Source: Ruminococcus champanellensis 18P13 = JCM 17042 (GTDB taxonomy: Bacteria > Bacillota > Clostridia > Oscillospirales > Ruminococcaceae). Taken from it: 45,557 bases of DNA. The notes beneath the pieces were generated by a model. It searched no databases and was not told the origin of the DNA. It saw only the letters and a program-made list of their open reading frames with translations. Below, piece by piece: positions 18,936 through 27,221 of this stretch (position 1 is its first letter; every line of letters begins with the position of its first letter). The stretch is taken from the NCBI RefSeq assembly GCF_000210095.1, contig NC_021039.1, positions 834,104 through 879,660 of the forward strand, written 5' to 3'. Made by a program: the position numbers and the translations under genes.

Positions 18936-20867
18936 ATGCTGGTTAGCTTATCGAATATTCATAAATACTACAACGGCAGGGAGATCCTGCACGGCGTGAA
19001 CCTGACCATCAACGAAGGGGAGCGTATCGGTCTGGTGGGCGCCAACGGCTGCGGCAAGACCACCTTTCTGCGGATCCTCACCGGAAAGGAGGAGCCGGAT
19101 CGCTTTGTTGAGGACGATGGGGTGATCTCCCGTGCCTCCAAAACCACGGTGGGTTACCTGGAGCAGATGGGGGGACTGGAGCGCAGCAGTACGGTGTATG
19201 CGGAAATGCGCAGCGTCTTTGCGGATGTATTGCAGGCGGCAGACCGGATGCGGGAGCTGGAGGCGCAGATGCACGGCGCTCTGGATGTAGTGTCCGAAGA
19301 ATACAGCCGGCTTACTGCCTTTTTTGAAAGCCGGGATGGGTATCTGATCGACGTGAAGATCAAGACCGTCCTCAACGGCATGGGCTTCGGGGAGGATACC
19401 TATGACCGGGTCATTTCCAGCTTCAGCGGCGGAGAAAAGACCCGGCTTGCCATTGCCAAGCTGCTGCTGGAGGAGCCGAATCTGCTGATTCTGGATGAGC
19501 CTACCAACCATCTGGATTTCCAGACGGTGCTGTGGCTGGAGGAGTACCTGAAGGATTACAAGGGATCACTGCTGATCGTATCCCACGACCGGTATTTCCT
19601 GGACAAGCTGTGTACCTCCATCTGTGAGATCGAGCGGGGGCATCTGACCCGGTACAAGGGAAATTACACCACCTTTACCCGGCTCAAGGCGGAGGCAGTC
19701 GCCCGGCAGTTGAAGGAATACGAAGCCCAGCAGAAGGAAATCGCCAAGCTGGAGGATTATGTTGCCCGGAATATTGTCCGTGCTACCACTGCAAAAAGCG
19801 CCCAGAGCCGGGTGAAGGCATTGGAACGGATGGAGCGGATCGAAAAGCCGGTGATGCCCCAGAAGGCGGCAAAGCTCCGGTTTACCTATGAAACCGAGCC
19901 GCCCTTTGATCTGCTGCAAGTGCAGAATATTGACGTAACCGTAGGCATCGGAGAACAGAAGCGCACCCTGGTAGATTCTCTGTCCTTTGAGGTGAAGCGA
20001 GGGGAGAAGATCGGCATCATCGGGGAGAATGGCATTGGAAAATCCACCCTGTTGAAGGTGTTGCTGGGAAAGCTGCCCCATCGTGGGAATGTACACTGGA
20101 CCAGCAACGTAAGGCTGTCCTATTTTGAGCAGGAAAGCACTCAACTGAATCCCAACAACACGGTGATCGATGAACTGCACGACCGGTATCCCACCATGAC
20201 GGATCTGGAGATCCGGAGTCTGCTGGGGCAGGTGCGCATGACCGGGGAGAATGTGTTCAAGCAGATCGGGGTCATCAGCGGCGGCGAGCGTGCTAAGGTG
20301 TGCTTTGCCCTGATGATGCTGGAGCATGGCAATGTGTTGATCCTGGACGAGCCAACCAACCATCTGGATCTGACCACAAAAGAAGTGCTGGAGGAGGCGC
20401 TGGCGGCATACACCGGCACCATCCTGTTCGTGTCCCATGACCGATACCTTCTGAACCGGATCTCCGACAAGATCCTGGAGATTACCCCCCATCAGGCGGA
20501 GCTGTTCCCCGGCAATTTCGACAGCTATCTGGCGGTGCATCAGCAGCGGGAGCTGCTTGCACAGCAGGAGGCGGATGCCCAGAAGCAGCGCCGTGCAGCG
20601 GAGGAGGCCAAGGAGCGGGGCACCAAGGTTTACCGCACCAAGGAGCAGCGGAGCCGGGAGGCGCAGCGCCGGAACCGGATCCGAACTCTGGAGCAGGAGA
20701 TCGATGCGCTGGAGCAGCAGCAACAGCAGCTTCAGGAGCAGATTGGCACAGAGGAGGTCTGTGCGGACTACAAGCGCATGCAGCAGCTTTGCAACCAGAT
20801 CGAACAGGTCAAGGGACAGATGGAGGAGAAATTTGAGGAATTGATGCTATTGGAGGAGGAAGCATAG
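18936..20867 (+). CDS. ABC-F family ATPase (YdiF-like)
   Basis: A 643-residue soluble protein with two ABC ATPase domains and no membrane segment, the ABC-F class that acts on ribosomes (translation factors or antibiotic protection). Domain 1 (about residues 1-240) has GANGCGKTTF, FSGGEKTRLAIAK and ILDEPTNHLDF. A charged linker (about 240-320) is followed by domain 2 with GENGIGKSTL, SGGERAKVCFA and ILDEPTNHLDL. The tail after about 545 is a Gln/Glu/Arg-rich coiled coil. Length and tail match B. subtilis YdiF (642). The ATG at 18936 follows GGAGAG; the open frame before it is untranslated leader. A housekeeping role is more likely than resistance, but this is not provable here. Confidence 0.88.
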   Translation: MLVSLSNIHKYYNGREILHGVNLTINEGERIGLVGANGCGKTTFLRILTGKEEPDRFVEDDGVISRASKTTVGYLEQMGGLERSSTVYAEMRSVFADVLQAADRMRELEAQMHGALDVVSEEYSRLTAFFESRDGYLIDVKIKTVLNGMGFGEDTYDRVISSFSGGEKTRLAIAKLLLEEPNLLILDEPTNHLDFQTVLWLEEYLKDYKGSLLIVSHDRYFLDKLCTSICEIERGHLTRYKGNYTTFTRLKAEAVARQLKEYEAQQKEIAKLEDYVARNIVRATTAKSAQSRVKALERMERIEKPVMPQKAAKLRFTYETEPPFDLLQVQNIDVTVGIGEQKRTLVDSLSFEVKRGEKIGIIGENGIGKSTLLKVLLGKLPHRGNVHWTSNVRLSYFEQESTQLNPNNTVIDELHDRYPTMTDLEIRSLLGQVRMTGENVFKQIGVISGGERAKVCFALMMLEHGNVLILDEPTNHLDLTTKEVLEEALAAYTGTILFVSHDRYLLNRISDKILEITPHQAELFPGNFDSYLAVHQQRELLAQQEADAQKQRRAAEEAKERGTKVYRTKEQRSREAQRRNRIRTLEQEIDALEQQQQQLQEQIGTEEVCADYKRMQQLCNQIEQVKGQMEEKFEELMLLEEEA

Positions 20868-20917
20868 GCAATGCTGGCGGCTTTCTCCCGGGTCTGCGTA
20901 TTTTTTTCAAAAAGTGC

Positions 20918-20946
20918 TTGACAAACGGCGCACTTTGTGATAAAAT
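20918..20946 (+). promoter_or_regulatory. promoter of the tRNA cluster
   Basis: TTGACA (20918-20923) and TAAAAT (20941-20946) with a 17-bp spacer, 28 bp before the first tRNA. Confidence 0.85.
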
Positions 20947-20973
20947 AGTATTCGTTGGTTGATTGCATTCGCT

Positions 20974-21047
20974 GCGGGTGTAGTTCAATGGTAGAATGCC
21001 AGCCTTCCAAGCTGGTTACGTGGGTTCGATTCCCATCACCCGCTCCA
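20974..21047 (+). tRNA. tRNA-Gly (TCC)
   Basis: Full cloverleaf: acceptor GCGGGTG/CACCCGC, anticodon loop CTTCCAA with TCC, T-arm GGTTCGATTCC, and an encoded CCA end (21045-21047). Confidence 0.96.
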
Positions 21048-21050
21048 CAT

Positions 21051-21127
21051 GCGCCTTTAACTCAGCTGGATAGAGTAACTGCCTTCTAAGCAGTAAGCCA
21101 TTGGTTCGAGTCCAATAAGGCGCGCCA
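21051..21127 (+). tRNA. tRNA-Arg (TCT)
   Basis: Acceptor GCGCCTT/AAGGCGC, anticodon loop CTTCTAA with TCT, T-arm TGGTTCGAGTCCA, encoded CCA (21125-21127). It lies 3 bp after tRNA-Gly. Confidence 0.96.
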
Positions 21128-21167
21128 ATTGATAATAAGGGTGCAAGTCCCTGTTATATAATCCGAT
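21128..21167 (+). other. spacer with a T-arm-like remnant
   Basis: Between tRNA-Arg and tRNA-His, AAGGGTGCAAGTCCCT forms a short stem with a 7-nt TGCAAGT loop that resembles a tRNA T-arm (TTCRANY with one change). No D-arm, anticodon arm or acceptor is present. It could be the relic of a deleted tRNA or a processing hairpin. Confidence 0.3.
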
Positions 21168-21245
21168 GGTGGGTATAGCTTAGTTGGTTAAAGCGTCGGA
21201 TTGTGGTCCCGAAGACCGTGGGTTCGAATCCCACTACCCACCCCA
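21168..21245 (+). tRNA. tRNA-His (GTG)
   Basis: Acceptor GTGGGTA/TACCCAC with the extra G-1 encoded at 21168 opposite C73 (21242), anticodon loop TTGTGGT with GTG, T-arm GGGTTCGAATCCC, and encoded CCA (21243-21245). Confidence 0.96.
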
Positions 21246-21249
21246 CCAA

Positions 21250-21280
21250 AAAAGCCTTCCGATTGATTCGGAAGGCTTTT
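21250..21280. terminator. bidirectional terminator (tRNA cluster / HD-GYP gene)
   Basis: Perfect 13-bp stem AAAAGCCTTCCGA / TCGGAAGGCTTTT with a 5-nt loop. It follows tRNA-His by 4 bp and lies 22 bp past the stop of the convergent HD-GYP gene. Confidence 0.92.
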
Positions 21281-21302
21281 CGTTGTATGCGCACAGGGCG
21301 GA

Positions 21303-23570
21303 TCAGTGATCCGTCTGTACCAGCTTGTTGAAGCGCTCCCGCACCCGGGCAAAGCATTCCAGCATTTTGGGAGCGAAGGTGCCGCATTCCCCGTTCATAA
21401 TCATCTCGTATGCCTTTTCCTTGGAATAGGCGTCCTTATACACTCGCTTGGTGGTCAGAGCATCGAACACATCCGCAATGGCAACGATCTGGGCGCAGAA
21501 GGGAATCTGATCTCCCTGGAGTCCCTCCGGATAGCCTTTGCCGTCAAAACGTTCGTGGTGATACCGGGCAATGTTATACCCGTAGTTGTATTCAGCCTTC
21601 CGTTCCGCCACAAAGGGGATCTCCTTTGCGATGTCCGACCCGATCAGGGTATGCCGCTTCATGACCTCAAACTCATCCTTGGTGAGCCTGCCAGGCTTCA
21701 GCAGGATTCCGTCCGGTACGCCGATCTTCCCCACGTCATGCAGGGCGGAGGCTTCCGTAATGCTCTGGATCTTTTCCGCTGTCAGATGCTGTTCCGGATA
21801 CAGGTCAATTGCCGCCTGGAGCAGTTCCTTGGTATAATTCTTGATCCGCTTTACATGCTCTCCCGACTCCAGGGAACGGTACTCCACCACGGAACTCATC
21901 AATTCAATGGTTTTGCCGTAATAGGTGAACAACTGTTGGGTTTTCTCAAGCGCTCGTTGTTCTGCTTCTACGATTGCCTGACGCAACTCTGCCTGTTGCT
22001 GTAGCACTCGCATCTTAGTCTCGTGGATGTCCTTGACAAAGAGAATGTATAATTTTCTTCCGTTCTGCATAAAGCAGCGCATGCTGTAGGAACACCAGTG
22101 ATATCTGCCGTCCGGGCAATGCCTGCGGTATTCCCGGGTAATGGCTTGCCCCTTGCTCAGCTTCTTGAAGCGATCCGGGTGAAATTCCTCCAGGAAGGCA
22201 TTCATATCATCCGGGTGGATGCATTCCTTTGCCATCTGGGTCACCACCTCAGAGGATGCTCTGCACCGCTGGGAACGGCGAAGCCCATCGTCCGTCATTT
22301 GCAGTTCAAACAAGGAGTTGCACCGGGTGTCATATTCCAGTACCGCATCGTAGGTGTCCGCAATGGCATAGGCAATCACGTCCAGATACCGGTGGGCAAG
22401 CTCTGCCAGCTTTTCTTCATGGATATTCCGGAATGCCAGGGTCACCAGCCGCTGTTCCGGTCGGTCGGCAGCGTTGATGGATAAATACATCTCCACCCAT
22501 TCATACACTCCGCCACATTTGCGCCGAAACTGCACGTTCAAGACCCGGCAATTTCCGCACTGCCGGGAGCAGCGGATCAGTTCCCGCACATTGGTCAGGC
22601 GCAGTAGCTTTTCCCGGTCATCCGGATGCACCAGTTCCTCCAGATATTTTCTGGTTGCCAGAATATGATCTCCGTCTGTGGGAATATGGGGCTGTTCCAG
22701 TCTGGAATCGTGGAACACCAGCCGATAATGACCGGATGCAGCCTCCAGGTAATACAACGCATAATACTGGGCTGCCAGGTTCAGATTCACCTGGTGGCTG
22801 ATATTTCCTTCCAGTTGTATGGTTTCGATCTCGTTTCCGATTTCGTGGGCGGTGAGAATGAGGACAGGTACGCCGGCAAGCATTCTGCACTTGCCCCGCA
22901 GAGAGAGCCAAAGATAACCGGCGTTTTTCTTCTGCACCCGGAGAACGCAGTGGGCGAATCCTATATCCGTCATGCTGTGCAGGGCTTCTTTTGCCTTTTC
23001 CAGATCCTCCGGATGGATAAAGCTGTGTATGGAGGCACTTTCCGACTCCTCTTGTAGTTCTGCCATGGTTCCATAACCCAGCAGCAGGTAGAGAAACTGG
23101 TTGATATACAGCAGTCGGTAGGGAGATGCATGTTCAATCACCAGCAGACCGCCACTGAGGTTTTCATCCAGCTTCTCAATCTCTGTGTAAATATCCGGTT
23201 GGCTATCCTGCGACAGCAGACAGCCACAGAATCCGGGCATCAACTGAAATGCCCGGATGGTCAGATTGTCGATGGATTGATTTGACAGCTGGATCTGTGT
23301 TGAGCCGCCCTCCGTAGCAATTGCCAGCAGTTGTTCTGTATGTTGGAGTATATTGTCCTGGAACAGCACCTGGTATGGAGTGCCCTCCAGGGTGGTGGGA
23401 TCCGATTTGGTCAGAGCATAGAATGCCTGATTCCCATAAACTGCCTGTAGCTTTTGCGTACCGTTTTCGTTCGTTTCACTGCGAAGCAGCAAAAAAGGTT
23501 GGGGGTTCTGTCCATAGCATTGCCAAATCATCTGTATGTCCGGTGCAGTTTGGTTGTTCAGGTTTGACAT
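21303..23570 (-). CDS. PAS-domain HD-GYP phosphodiesterase
   Basis: A 755-residue cytoplasmic signalling protein. The first 520 residues contain several PAS-like sensor modules (blocks near 25-120, 130-240, 270-380 and 400-520). A short coiled coil (about 520-555) leads to a C-terminal HD-GYP domain. Its signature HDVGKIGVPDG is near residue 607 and HHERFDGKGYPEG near 670, so the metal ligands and the GYP motif are intact. HD-GYP proteins degrade c-di-GMP, so the likely output is lower c-di-GMP in response to an unidentified signal. There is no transmembrane segment. Start ATG 23570 follows GGAGGGA. No cyclase gene is adjacent. Confidence 0.9.
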   Translation of the reverse strand: MSNLNNQTAPDIQMIWQCYGQNPQPFLLLRSETNENGTQKLQAVYGNQAFYALTKSDPTTLEGTPYQVLFQDNILQHTEQLLAIATEGGSTQIQLSNQSIDNLTIRAFQLMPGFCGCLLSQDSQPDIYTEIEKLDENLSGGLLVIEHASPYRLLYINQFLYLLLGYGTMAELQEESESASIHSFIHPEDLEKAKEALHSMTDIGFAHCVLRVQKKNAGYLWLSLRGKCRMLAGVPVLILTAHEIGNEIETIQLEGNISHQVNLNLAAQYYALYYLEAASGHYRLVFHDSRLEQPHIPTDGDHILATRKYLEELVHPDDREKLLRLTNVRELIRCSRQCGNCRVLNVQFRRKCGGVYEWVEMYLSINAADRPEQRLVTLAFRNIHEEKLAELAHRYLDVIAYAIADTYDAVLEYDTRCNSLFELQMTDDGLRRSQRCRASSEVVTQMAKECIHPDDMNAFLEEFHPDRFKKLSKGQAITREYRRHCPDGRYHWCSYSMRCFMQNGRKLYILFVKDIHETKMRVLQQQAELRQAIVEAEQRALEKTQQLFTYYGKTIELMSSVVEYRSLESGEHVKRIKNYTKELLQAAIDLYPEQHLTAEKIQSITEASALHDVGKIGVPDGILLKPGRLTKDEFEVMKRHTLIGSDIAKEIPFVAERKAEYNYGYNIARYHHERFDGKGYPEGLQGDQIPFCAQIVAIADVFDALTTKRVYKDAYSKEKAYEMIMNGECGTFAPKMLECFARVRERFNKLVQTDH

Positions 23571-23682
23571 TCTAATCCCTCCGTTTCTTATTTTAGAAAT
23601 GTCCGGTTCCGTTTAAATTTTTAAATTTTATTTTTGTCATGCTGTGGAAGCATACCTCTCCCACTTCTGTCTTGTTACTGCA

Positions 23683-23711
23683 ATTATAACACAAGATGCA
23701 CAAAAAGTAAA
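23683..23711 (-). promoter_or_regulatory. promoter of the HD-GYP gene
   Basis: Minus strand TTTACT (23711-23706) and extended -10 TGT-TATAAT (23688-23683) with a 17-bp spacer. The leader of about 105 nt is AT-rich with no recognisable c-di-GMP riboswitch. The whole 23571-23872 gap holds only this promoter and the next one. Confidence 0.65.
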
Positions 23712-23805
23712 CATAATTCGTGTTAATTTCGACGTTTTATACAAAGTTCTAAAATACAGTGTATTTTTTTGGACATGTAGCCGAAAAAGGGTACTCTTTT
23801 GCGCC

Positions 23806-23834
23806 TTGACACTTTTCACTGGATGTGTTATACT
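23806..23834 (+). promoter_or_regulatory. promoter of the TSUP transporter gene
   Basis: TTGACA (23806-23811) and TATACT (23829-23834), 17-bp spacer. Confidence 0.85.
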
Positions 23835-23872
23835 GGGCTACATTGGATATCTTCAGAAAGGGGAAATCAGAT

Positions 23873-24652
23873 TTGCATTTGTTGATCACGTTGCTTGTTA
23901 CGTTCTTTGCTGGTATGGGCGCCGGACTGGGCACTGGCTTTGCCGGAATGAGTGCGGCGGCAGTCATCAGTCCCATGCTGATCACTTTTTTGCATATGGA
24001 TCCCTACATGGCGGTGGGCATTGCCCTGTCCTCTGACGTGCTGGCAAGCGCCGCTTCTGCCTATACCTATGGAAAAAATAAGAATCTGGATATCCGCAAC
24101 GGACTGATTATGATGGGGGCTGTGCTTGCCTTTACTGTGGTGGGCAGCTTTGTGGCAAGTCTGGTACCCTCCACCACCATGGGAAACTTTTCTGTGTTCA
24201 TGACTTTTTTGCTGGGCATCAAGTTTATCCTCCGGCCGGTGATGACCACCAAGGAGGCCATGCAGGGGGTATCCGCCCAAAAGCGTGCCATACAATCCCT
24301 GGTATGCGGTATGCTGATTGGTTTTATCTGCGGCTTTGTAGGTGCAGGCGGCGGCATGATGATGCTTCTGATTCTGACCTCCGTGCTGGGGTATGAGCTG
24401 AAAACCGCCGTTGGTACCAGCGTGTTCATCATGACCTTTACCGCCCTGACCGGTGCCGTGTCCCATTTCGTGATCGGCGGTACTCCGGACTGGCTGGTGT
24501 GGGGCTTGTGCGTGATGTTTACCTTAATCTGGGCGGAGGTTGCTGCGGTGCTGGCGAATAAGGCAACTCCAAAGACTCTGAACCGTGCCACAGGCGTGAT
24601 CCTGGTGGTGTTGGGCATTGCCGTGATGGCGTTTTCCCGGATTAGCCAATAG
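23873..24652 (+). CDS. TSUP family (TauE/SafE) membrane transporter
   Basis: A 259-residue membrane protein with about eight predicted helices in two similar halves, the TSUP fold. The internal repeat is visible as GMGAGLGTGFAGMSAAAVISP near the start and CGFVGAGGGMMMLLILTSVLG in the middle. Family members export or import sulfite, sulfoacetate, taurine-derived or other small anions; the substrate is unknown here. I chose the TTG at 23873 because AAAGGGG lies 9 nt upstream and because the longer frame would start within the -10 box of its own promoter. Monocistronic. Confidence 0.82.
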   Translation: MHLLITLLVTFFAGMGAGLGTGFAGMSAAAVISPMLITFLHMDPYMAVGIALSSDVLASAASAYTYGKNKNLDIRNGLIMMGAVLAFTVVGSFVASLVPSTTMGNFSVFMTFLLGIKFILRPVMTTKEAMQGVSAQKRAIQSLVCGMLIGFICGFVGAGGGMMMLLILTSVLGYELKTAVGTSVFIMTFTALTGAVSHFVIGGTPDWLVWGLCVMFTLIWAEVAAVLANKATPKTLNRATGVILVVLGIAVMAFSRISQ

Positions 24653-24716
24653 CAGCAAGGGTTACAGCCCATGAAGTTGATGGGTGTGGAGAAGGCAGCA
24701 TCAAGTGATTGCATCC

Positions 24717-24750
24717 AAAAAACAGCGTCATGTATTATACATGGCGCTGT
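24717..24750 (-). terminator. terminator of the Sel1-repeat gene (minus strand), possibly bidirectional
   Basis: Stem ACAGCGTCATGTA / TACATGGCGCTGT (13 bp, one wobble, 3-nt loop; 24722-24734/24738-24750). On the minus strand it is followed by six T. On the plus strand it is followed only by GTTGTGTTTGG, a weaker terminator for the TSUP gene. Confidence 0.75.
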
Positions 24751-24768
24751 GTTGTGTTTGGAAACCGG

Positions 24769-26316
24769 TTACCTCCGGTTTGTTCGGCGGTGATAAAATG
24801 CAGCTTTTCGCCGATTGGGATGAATGGCTCCAAGCCCTGTGGCATAAATCTGCCACAGCCGTTCCGCTGCTTGTGCCATCCCCTTTAGAGCGGCTTGCTC
24901 GTAGAGTCTGACCGCCTCCGGCAGATTCTGTTGTACCCCATTTCCCTGTTCCAGCATGCGTGCGGCTTTGTACATACAAAGGGGATCCCCGGCTCCGGCA
25001 CCTTGATTTGCCCAGAAGAATGCCTGTGCTGCGTCCTGCTCCACCGGGTATCCCTGCGCATAGGCATCACTCAGCACCAGCATCGGTCCCACTGCCCCTG
25101 CGTTTGCAGCCAAGGTATACCATGCCAGCTGCTTTTTGTGCTGCTCTACCATGTGCTTGTCCGGCTTTTTCCGGGGCGCATCCGGGCTGTGCAGCAGTAA
25201 GGCCATATCGTAAAAGGAAATATGGGTATCCGTCAGCTCCAAGTCCCCCAGAGCAGTCAGAGCCTCCAGAGAGCCTGCCCTTGCGGCACGCCGGTAGTAA
25301 TCCATAGCATCCGCCCGGCTGTACGCCTCTGTTCCCGGTTCTGCATACGCCTGGGCTGTCGCAAGCAGTGCATCCAGCTGGTTTGCCTCAATGGCTTTGT
25401 CCAGCCATTCCACAGCCTGTTCCATATCCCCTTGCTTCTCGCATTCCTGTACCATCCACCATAGGGCATCCTTGCTGCCTGCATGGATCTCCTCCAGCAA
25501 AATGGTTCGGACAGGGCGCAGACCTATGCCCTCCGCTGTCAGGGTTTGTGCCTGGGCATGCCCCAGATCAGCCGCCTGGTGCAGCATCCGTTCCGCTTCC
25601 GTTGCCTGTACGGGATAGATTCCCTGGTCATACAGCCGATACAGGGCAAAGCATGCGTCCGGGTCGTTCTGCCCTGCCGCATGTCGTAGCAATCCCAGTG
25701 CCTTTTCCCGATCCTTTGATGCCGGAGAAAGGGCAAGCTGTTCTGCGGCATCTATATTTCCCAGGTGGGCAGCCCGATTCAGCAGCTTCAGCGCCTCCGA
25801 CTGCCGCAGCTTCAGCAACAGCTCCTGTGCCTTTGCATAGCACAATGCACCCTCTGCTGTCGTCCGTTCCCGGCAGTACTGCATTCTTCTCCGAATCTCC
25901 GGATCCTCCGGTCCTTGCTGATAACAGCGGAGAGCGTCCTGCCACTTGCCCTCCAATTCCCGCAGGAATCCTTGTCGCACCGAAGCGTGGGGATCTCCCT
26001 GGGCATCGTTCCGCCCGTCCGCCAGGACTGCCCAGCCCATTTGTATATCCACAAGCTCCGGCAAGGAGAACCAGGATCCGGCGAAAGCCATATCTGCCGG
26101 ATCGCCCAGCGGAACTCCGTTCAAATTCAGGTTATCGGCTGCATGTGTTCCTTTCAGAAGGGCTGCGGCATTCCGGACACGCTGACTCAGTTGGTCTGCC
26201 AGCGCCCTGCTGTCCGGGAAATCCTCGGCAAATGCGTCATACTCCCGGATCCATTCCTGTGCTTTTTGTTCCGGATCCTCTCCGGGCTTGAGATTCAGAA
26301 TCCATTCCGCTTTCAT
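24769..26316 (-). CDS. Sel1/TPR-repeat protein
   Basis: A 515-residue soluble protein made of alpha-helical Sel1-like repeats, most clearly in the C-terminal two thirds: EAERMLHQAADLGHAQAQ, DAMDYYRRAARAGSLEAL and EAVRLYEQAALKGMAQAAER. Such solenoids act as protein-protein scaffolds. The first 150 residues look like a separate acidic helical domain. There is no signal peptide. The ATG at 26316 is chosen because AAAGGAGG lies 8 nt upstream; the longer frame to 26394 would start upstream of the promoter. Partner unknown; monocistronic. Confidence 0.78.
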   Translation of the reverse strand: MKAEWILNLKPGEDPEQKAQEWIREYDAFAEDFPDSRALADQLSQRVRNAAALLKGTHAADNLNLNGVPLGDPADMAFAGSWFSLPELVDIQMGWAVLADGRNDAQGDPHASVRQGFLRELEGKWQDALRCYQQGPEDPEIRRRMQYCRERTTAEGALCYAKAQELLLKLRQSEALKLLNRAAHLGNIDAAEQLALSPASKDREKALGLLRHAAGQNDPDACFALYRLYDQGIYPVQATEAERMLHQAADLGHAQAQTLTAEGIGLRPVRTILLEEIHAGSKDALWWMVQECEKQGDMEQAVEWLDKAIEANQLDALLATAQAYAEPGTEAYSRADAMDYYRRAARAGSLEALTALGDLELTDTHISFYDMALLLHSPDAPRKKPDKHMVEQHKKQLAWYTLAANAGAVGPMLVLSDAYAQGYPVEQDAAQAFFWANQGAGAGDPLCMYKAARMLEQGNGVQQNLPEAVRLYEQAALKGMAQAAERLWQIYATGLGAIHPNRRKAAFYHRRTNRR

Positions 26317-26365
26317 AGCTTCCGCCTCCTTTGCATGGTGTGGGAATTGCAGTTGGTTTGCCCCT

Positions 26366-26394
26366 AGTATAGCACAGTCGCAGCAGATTTGCAA
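26366..26394 (-). promoter_or_regulatory. promoter of the Sel1-repeat gene
   Basis: Minus strand TTGCAA (26394-26389) and TATACT (26371-26366), 17-bp spacer. It is back-to-back with the promoter at 26422. Confidence 0.65.
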
Positions 26395-26421
26395 GCAGAC
26401 TGCACTATTTTTGCAGTGGAC

Positions 26422-26450
26422 TTGACAAGAGGTTAAGCATATTCTATTCT
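26422..26450 (+). promoter_or_regulatory. promoter of the DUF998-hydrolase operon
   Basis: TTGACA (26422-26427) and TATTCT (26445-26450), 17-bp spacer. A palindrome lies at the expected transcription start. Confidence 0.75.
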
Positions 26451-26453
26451 TAT

Positions 26454-26469
26454 ACTAACGAACGTTAGT
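26454..26469. promoter_or_regulatory. TetR-type palindromic operator
   Basis: ACTAACG-AA-CGTTAGT, perfect 7-bp arms around a 2-bp centre, sits right at the expected transcription start. ACTAACG/CGTTAGT-like arms are typical of operators bound by TetR-family repressors in Firmicutes. No regulator gene is adjacent. Confidence 0.65.
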
Positions 26470-26534
26470 TAGCATAAACGCGTGATGGAGTCGGCGATTG
26501 AGGCAACACCACACGATTGAAAGGGTTGAGCATC

Positions 26535-27194
26535 ATGAAAAAACCATTGATTCAGCGGCTGGGGCTGCTGGGGATCCTGAGCCTGCTGTCCTATGGGGCG
26601 GCAGTGATATTTGCCCCGCTTGTCTATCCTGGCTACAACTGGATGGCACAGGCGGTCAGCGATCTGAGCGCAGCAAACGCCCCGTCCCTTGCCCTGTGGA
26701 ATCAGCTTAGTGCCCTGTATAACACCTGCGAGGTGCTTTGTGTTACAGTGGTATGCCTGGGCATTCAGGGCAGAAAGAATCGGTTGCTGCGGAGCGGCAT
26801 CTACCTGTTTGCGGCTATGGAATGGATCTCGGCGGTGGGGTACCGGATGTTTCCCCTCAGTGACAGCGGCTATGGGGGCACTCTACAGGATCGGATGCAC
26901 ATCCTCGTGACTGTTCTGGTGGTGCTGCTGTCCATACTGTCTCTGACGCTGATCCTCATTGCCGGGATCCGGCATCGGGATTGCCGTTCCTACGGGATCT
27001 GCGCCGGGATCGCCCTTGGCATGATGCTGGTAGGAGCACTGGGTATGAAGCTGGTGCCTGCTGCATATTTCGGCGTTGTGGAGCGGTTCAGTGTGTTTGC
27101 TGCTACTGGCTTTGATGCTGCGCTTGGTGTGCATCTGTTCTGCATGAAGCCTGCCGGGTCTCCTGCTTCAGAGCAGCAAAAGGAGCACATGTGA
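26535..27194 (+). CDS. DUF998 family membrane protein
   Basis: A 219-residue protein with about six hydrophobic helices, matching the DUF998 family. The family signature SDLSAANAP lies after the first helix and is followed by alternating hydrophobic segments (about 50-70, 80-100, 115-140, 150-170, 180-200). Function of the family is unknown. The ATG at 26535 is chosen, with AAAGGG about 10 nt upstream; a TTG at 26517 in frame has no site. Co-transcribed with the hydrolase gene 27 bp downstream and placed under a TetR-type operator, which suggests inducible expression in response to a small molecule. Confidence 0.75.
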   Translation: MKKPLIQRLGLLGILSLLSYGAAVIFAPLVYPGYNWMAQAVSDLSAANAPSLALWNQLSALYNTCEVLCVTVVCLGIQGRKNRLLRSGIYLFAAMEWISAVGYRMFPLSDSGYGGTLQDRMHILVTVLVVLLSILSLTLILIAGIRHRDCRSYGICAGIALGMMLVGALGMKLVPAAYFGVVERFSVFAATGFDAALGVHLFCMKPAGSPASEQQKEHM

Positions 27195-27221
27195 AAGTTA
27201 TTCGTATCCGGGAGGTATCAT

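Noticed and set aside
23571-23682. Possible c-di-GMP riboswitch in the leader of the HD-GYP gene
   Set aside because: The leader is about 105 nt of mostly A/T sequence with no GEMM-type conserved core.
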